The notes under the pieces: model-generated | What the model saw: only the letters and a program-made list of their open reading frames with translations | The model's database searches: none | What the model was told of the DNA's origin: nothing | Translations under genes and position numbers: made by a program | Part shown: piece by piece, positions 7,306 to 10,138 of the stretch | Numbering within the stretch: position 1 is the stretch's first letter | Layout: each line of letters opens with the position of its first letter | Source: Candidatus Poseidoniaceae archaeon | GTDB taxonomy: Archaea; Thermoplasmatota; Poseidoniia; Poseidoniales; Poseidoniaceae | NCBI GenBank assembly: GCA_013329355.1 | Contig: DUKK01000010.1 | Location: 1-10,138, forward strand | DNA length: 10,138 nucleotides | Direction of reading: 5' to 3'

Positions 7306-9865
7306 CATCTTCCCCATCAAGAGGGACATCATCTCGCCTTTTTTCCTTGGTTTTGCCACCTGACTTCCGCAATACTTTATTCACCTCAAACAAAATTTTG
7401 TCTAGTAATTGTGGACCCCATCCTCTAATCTTGAGCACTTCTGAAATCTGTTTCTTATTCATACTAGCCACATCATTTGGATTTCTAATGCCAAGTTTAG
7501 ATAACTCTCTGGCCCTCGTTCTGCCAACATTCGGAATGTTGACCAAGGATAGTAAGTCCTCTTTGCAACCGTGCCTAACTCTTAATCTCAAGACATCTAA
7601 TTGCCTCACTATGGTGGCGATTTGAGTCATATGATCCTCTGAAAACACATCATCAGTCAGCATAACCTCTCTAGCAGAGTGGATTAGCCATTCCATTATG
7701 TCGACACGATAGTGGATATCACCAGGATTAACGTCCAATTCTCTCTCTATAGAACGGATGTTATCTTCCGATGACCACATCTCTACCATCCAAGCGGATT
7801 TTACATTCGATAGTAACATTTCATCATAACTAGAATCTGCTAGTAACTCATCCTCAACTGAATTGGTTTTAATCCATAATTTAGAGTTAATCTCCATTTC
7901 AGAATTCTTAGCCCACAAAGAGGTGAAATCAGGTGTTGCGGTGGCAAGATGCAACAAACCAAAGTTTGTCACTGGGCCTATATCCTTGACCAGCCGTCGA
8001 ACTGCTCTACGCAAACCAGTTCTTATCACCGATGCTGAGAGTGGATCGAGATACAATTGAGTTATTCTTTCCCCCATCGCAGTCGCCTCATATTTCATAC
8101 CTGAAGCATTTGGGTGCTCCTTGGCTTTCCATCCTCCTGTATTATTGAGCTTAGTCGCTGGACTAAATCCAAATTCTATGTTGTTGTAGGCCGAGGTCTT
8201 ACTGCTTGGTTCAGACATAGTTGAGTCTGAAACTTCAACCCCAGGTATACTTTGAGCAGCACTAGCCCAAAGTGGTATGGAGTCATCCCATTGGTCATCA
8301 CCTTCTGCATCATCCCCAGATTTATTGATGACATAATCATCATCAACACCTAACGTTCTAATAAAACGCTCTTCTAGCAACCACCTGATTGTTTCATCAA
8401 TCTTTTCATTTAATAAGTGACCAGGTGTTGAAAATCCTAGAAATGTTGCGGCAAAAAAATCACCTATCTCACCTCGGTGTTGAATACCACCGGAAGCAAT
8501 GATGGCTAGAATGTGAGTCCTGAGTGCTGGTTCCCCAGATAATTTTGATATAATTGGTTCAACTTCACCAAAGAAATATTTTTCACTAACCATATCGGCT
8601 ACTTCCCACCCATCTGTACCTTTACACAATACCCAAGCCTCACCGAAATCATCGTATTTTGGACGGCCAGCACGGCCTAACATTTGCCTTATTTCCATAA
8701 CCGGTAAAGGCCTACTCATACCGTCATCCCACCGTTTAATATCCCTCACTAGGACTCTTCTAGCGGGAAGATTGACCCCCGCAGCCAAAGTTGGCGTTGC
8801 AGTAAGACAGGTTATTATTCCAGTTTTGAATGCCTGCTCGATGGCCTTACGCTGGCTATGAGTCAGACCAGCATGATGAAATGCTATCCCTCCCTTCAAA
8901 CACTCAACTAGTTTTTCAGCCATCGCCGACTGTCTTGCACCCTCTATAGAAGCAATGACAGTTGCAAATTCATTTAGTTTATCGGGATTTTCTTTAGCCA
9001 GCTTCTTTTGCACCCTCTTTGACAGTTTTAGAGCCTCTGATTCGGCGCTTTTTCTTGTCCCAACAAAAATTAGCAGTTGCCCCTGTGAATCTAGTGTATC
9101 CTCTAACGCCACCCAAGTTGGGTGTGATTTTGGTCCAACTAAGTCTCTTGGGGGTTTGAGATATCCAGGTTCAGAACTGCGGGCTGATGACTGGATTACC
9201 CTAGGTTCAATGTGTAAATCATGGAAAGTGCTGTATTCCAAAGCCACTGGGCGCCAGTCAGAGATAATCAGTTCTGCATCTAGCCAGTTTGCAAGCTCCG
9301 CGCAGTTGCCGACAGTTGCCGACAAGGCTATTATTTGAGCATTAGGCTTGAGATAACGCAGTTTGGTAAGATTAATTTCCAAGGTGGGACCTCTCGAAGC
9401 GTCGTTTAACAAATGGAATTCATCAGCAATAATAATTGAAACATTTGACACTGTTTCGGATCTGTTCCTGATCAATGAGTCAAGTTTCTCTGAAGTGCAA
9501 ACTAGTATATCACACTCATTGATTTTCTTCGCCTCAGAGGTTGCATCACCGATGCCAAGACCGATTGTCAGGTTGAGGGCATTTCCAAGTTGTGTCAATT
9601 CGTCATACTTCTCGGTCGCCAATGCTTTGAGCGGTACGATATATACTGCTTTGGAACCAACCTCCTCCAACAACAGTTTGCGAAGTATGCCAAGATATGC
9701 GATGAGCGATTTACCACTTGCGGTGGGGATCGCAATAAGCGCACTGCGACCCGAGAAAATCGGTCCAATAGATTCCGTTTGTGGTGGATGAAGCCTTTCT
9801 ATACCCCATTGCTTAGTGAAAAACTGCCGTGCTTTTTGAGGTAAATCCAAGTCATTGATTGACAT
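7292..9865 (-). CDS. hel308: Hel308 (Ski2-type) ATP-dependent DNA helicase
   Basis: This is an 857-residue superfamily 2 helicase of the Hel308/Ski2 type, acting 3'-5' at stalled forks and recombination intermediates. In order: 'LHPPQTESI' Q-like motif, Walker A PTASGKS (47-53), motif II DEFH (148-151), SAT (182-184), 'FHHAGLTHSQR' (about 329-339), 'TPTLAAGVNLPAR', and motif VI QMLGRAGR (394-401). A winged helix and ratchet region follow, ending in a helix-hairpin-helix ('VNIPNVGRTRARELSKLGI', about 775-793). About 85 residues (505-591) interrupt the winged-helix region with acidic, low-complexity sequence, which explains a length well above the usual 700-odd. The tail is basic then acidic (KEKRRDD...DGEDDADY); in other archaea the Hel308 tail binds RPA, but I do not see that motif here. 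The start is ATG 9865, with AGGTGA four bases upstream; ATG 9880 and 9907 are less likely. Confidence 0.93.
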   Translation of the reverse strand: MSINDLDLPQKARQFFTKQWGIERLHPPQTESIGPIFSGRSALIAIPTASGKSLIAYLGILRKLLLEEVGSKAVYIVPLKALATEKYDELTQLGNALNLTIGLGIGDATSEAKKINECDILVCTSEKLDSLIRNRSETVSNVSIIIADEFHLLNDASRGPTLEINLTKLRYLKPNAQIIALSATVGNCAELANWLDAELIISDWRPVALEYSTFHDLHIEPRVIQSSARSSEPGYLKPPRDLVGPKSHPTWVALEDTLDSQGQLLIFVGTRKSAESEALKLSKRVQKKLAKENPDKLNEFATVIASIEGARQSAMAEKLVECLKGGIAFHHAGLTHSQRKAIEQAFKTGIITCLTATPTLAAGVNLPARRVLVRDIKRWDDGMSRPLPVMEIRQMLGRAGRPKYDDFGEAWVLCKGTDGWEVADMVSEKYFFGEVEPIISKLSGEPALRTHILAIIASGGIQHRGEIGDFFAATFLGFSTPGHLLNEKIDETIRWLLEERFIRTLGVDDDYVINKSGDDAEGDDQWDDSIPLWASAAQSIPGVEVSDSTMSEPSSKTSAYNNIEFGFSPATKLNNTGGWKAKEHPNASGMKYEATAMGERITQLYLDPLSASVIRTGLRRAVRRLVKDIGPVTNFGLLHLATATPDFTSLWAKNSEMEINSKLWIKTNSVEDELLADSSYDEMLLSNVKSAWMVEMWSSEDNIRSIERELDVNPGDIHYRVDIMEWLIHSAREVMLTDDVFSEDHMTQIATIVRQLDVLRLRVRHGCKEDLLSLVNIPNVGRTRARELSKLGIRNPNDVASMNKKQISEVLKIRGWGPQLLDKILFEVNKVLRKSGGKTKEKRRDDVPLDGEDDADY

Positions 9866-9869
9866 AGTT

Positions 9870-9875
9870 TCACCT
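9870..9875 (-). promoter_or_regulatory. Ribosome-binding site of hel308
   Basis: AGGTGA on the minus strand matches the archaeal Shine-Dalgarno core and lies four bases before ATG 9865. The resulting N-terminus (MSINDLDLPQKARQFF) is also where the helicase homology begins. Confidence 0.65.
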
Positions 9876-9918
9876 GCCATGTTACCAGTGTGTTGCCAAT
9901 AGTCCAAAAGGACAGCGC

Positions 9919-9926
9919 ATAATTAT
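9919..9926. promoter_or_regulatory. Palindromic AT core, possible divergent TATA element
   Basis: ATAATTAT is its own reverse complement and is the most AT-rich point of the gap between hel308 (minus) and the plus-strand gene at 9972. With initiation about 25 bases away on each side, the hel308 leader would be about 30 bases and include its ribosome site; the plus-strand leader would be about 20 bases. I saw no clear purine-rich BRE beside it. The rest of the gap shows nothing else I can support. Confidence 0.35.
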
Positions 9927-9971
9927 AACACTCCGACATCAATAAGACCTTTCGATTCCTGCATTAGTAAC

Positions 9972-10138
9972 ATGAGCGATGATATTGACTCAATGGTCGA
10001 AGATCGTTTGTCTGTTTTTGACGACGAGCCCGATTTGAATGACTGGGTGGAGGTCATGTGCGGTGCAGCAATGGCAGTCCTCGGTATATTCCACCTAATC
10101 GAACCCGGGGATTTAGTCGATGAAAACATCATGAGGTG
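9972..10138 (+). CDS. Acidic protein of unknown function (N-terminal fragment, cut by window edge)
   Basis: From ATG 9972 a plus-strand frame stays open for 55 codons to the window edge. I do not recognise it. The first 30 residues are strongly acidic (MSDDIDSMVEDRLSVFDDEPDLNDW), then a hydrophobic stretch follows ('VMCGAAMAVLGIFHLIEP', about 28-45), too short and mixed to be sure of a membrane helix. The rest is acidic again ('GDLVDENIM'). This composition fits the acidic proteome of the neighbours and supports coding. There is no ribosome site, so it may be leaderless or start at ATG 9993. It is divergent from hel308. A minus-strand frame at 9923-10132 lies opposite but looks like its shadow. 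Confidence 0.6.
   Translation, partial: MSDDIDSMVEDRLSVFDDEPDLNDWVEVMCGAAMAVLGIFHLIEPGDLVDENIMR

Noticed and set aside
9363..9791. Plus-strand open frame of 142 codons opposite hel308
   Set aside because: Antisense to conserved helicase motifs on the minus strand; no start context and no recognisable protein.
9923..10132. Minus-strand open frame of 69 codons opposite the right-edge gene
   Set aside because: It is antisense to the plus-strand acidic frame, rich in Ser/Thr/Lys as shadow frames are, lacks a ribosome site, and would end within the hel308 promoter region.

Overview
This window looks archaeal, most likely a euryarchaeon. It carries an archaeal-type RPA, a COG3390-like RPA-associated protein (Rpap), a Hel308 helicase and the KEOPS subunit Cgi121. 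Its ribosome-binding sites (AGGTGA, GAGGTG, AGGTGG) match the archaeal 16S 3' end. Moderate GC, acidic proteins and a mix of genes with and without Shine-Dalgarno sites would suit a marine Thermoplasmata such as Poseidoniales (Marine Group II). That placement is inference from style and gene content; no marker in the window was searched against a database.

The layout is almost entirely minus strand, read from high to low coordinates. At the right edge (9972-10138) a truncated acidic plus-strand gene diverges from hel308; the roughly 106-base gap between them holds a palindromic AT core that may act as a shared promoter. The minus strand then runs hel308 (start best placed at 9865), cgi121 (overlapping the end of hel308), tldD and tldE (joined by an ATGA overlap). 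A gap of about 150 bases follows, holding hairpins, a perfect inverted repeat and a possible short leader ORF. After it come rpa and rpap (joined by a TGATG overlap). A second block follows: a small beta-rich protein of unknown family, a single-domain T2SS-F/TadC-like pilus membrane protein, and the first 17 codons of one more gene at the left edge.

Functionally there are three themes. Hel308, RPA and Rpap form a genome-maintenance set: a fork and recombination helicase plus the single-strand binding proteins it works on. Cgi121 belongs to KEOPS, which makes t6A in tRNA. TldD/TldE is a two-subunit metalloprotease that degrades unfolded or modified peptides. The last genes point to a type IV/Tad-like pilus or related surface machine. 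The least understood parts are the rpa leader and the small protein at 646-999, which resembles phage-tail hub or distal-tail proteins by eye only. I see no RNA genes, CRISPR arrays, insertion sequences or clear horizontal-transfer scars.
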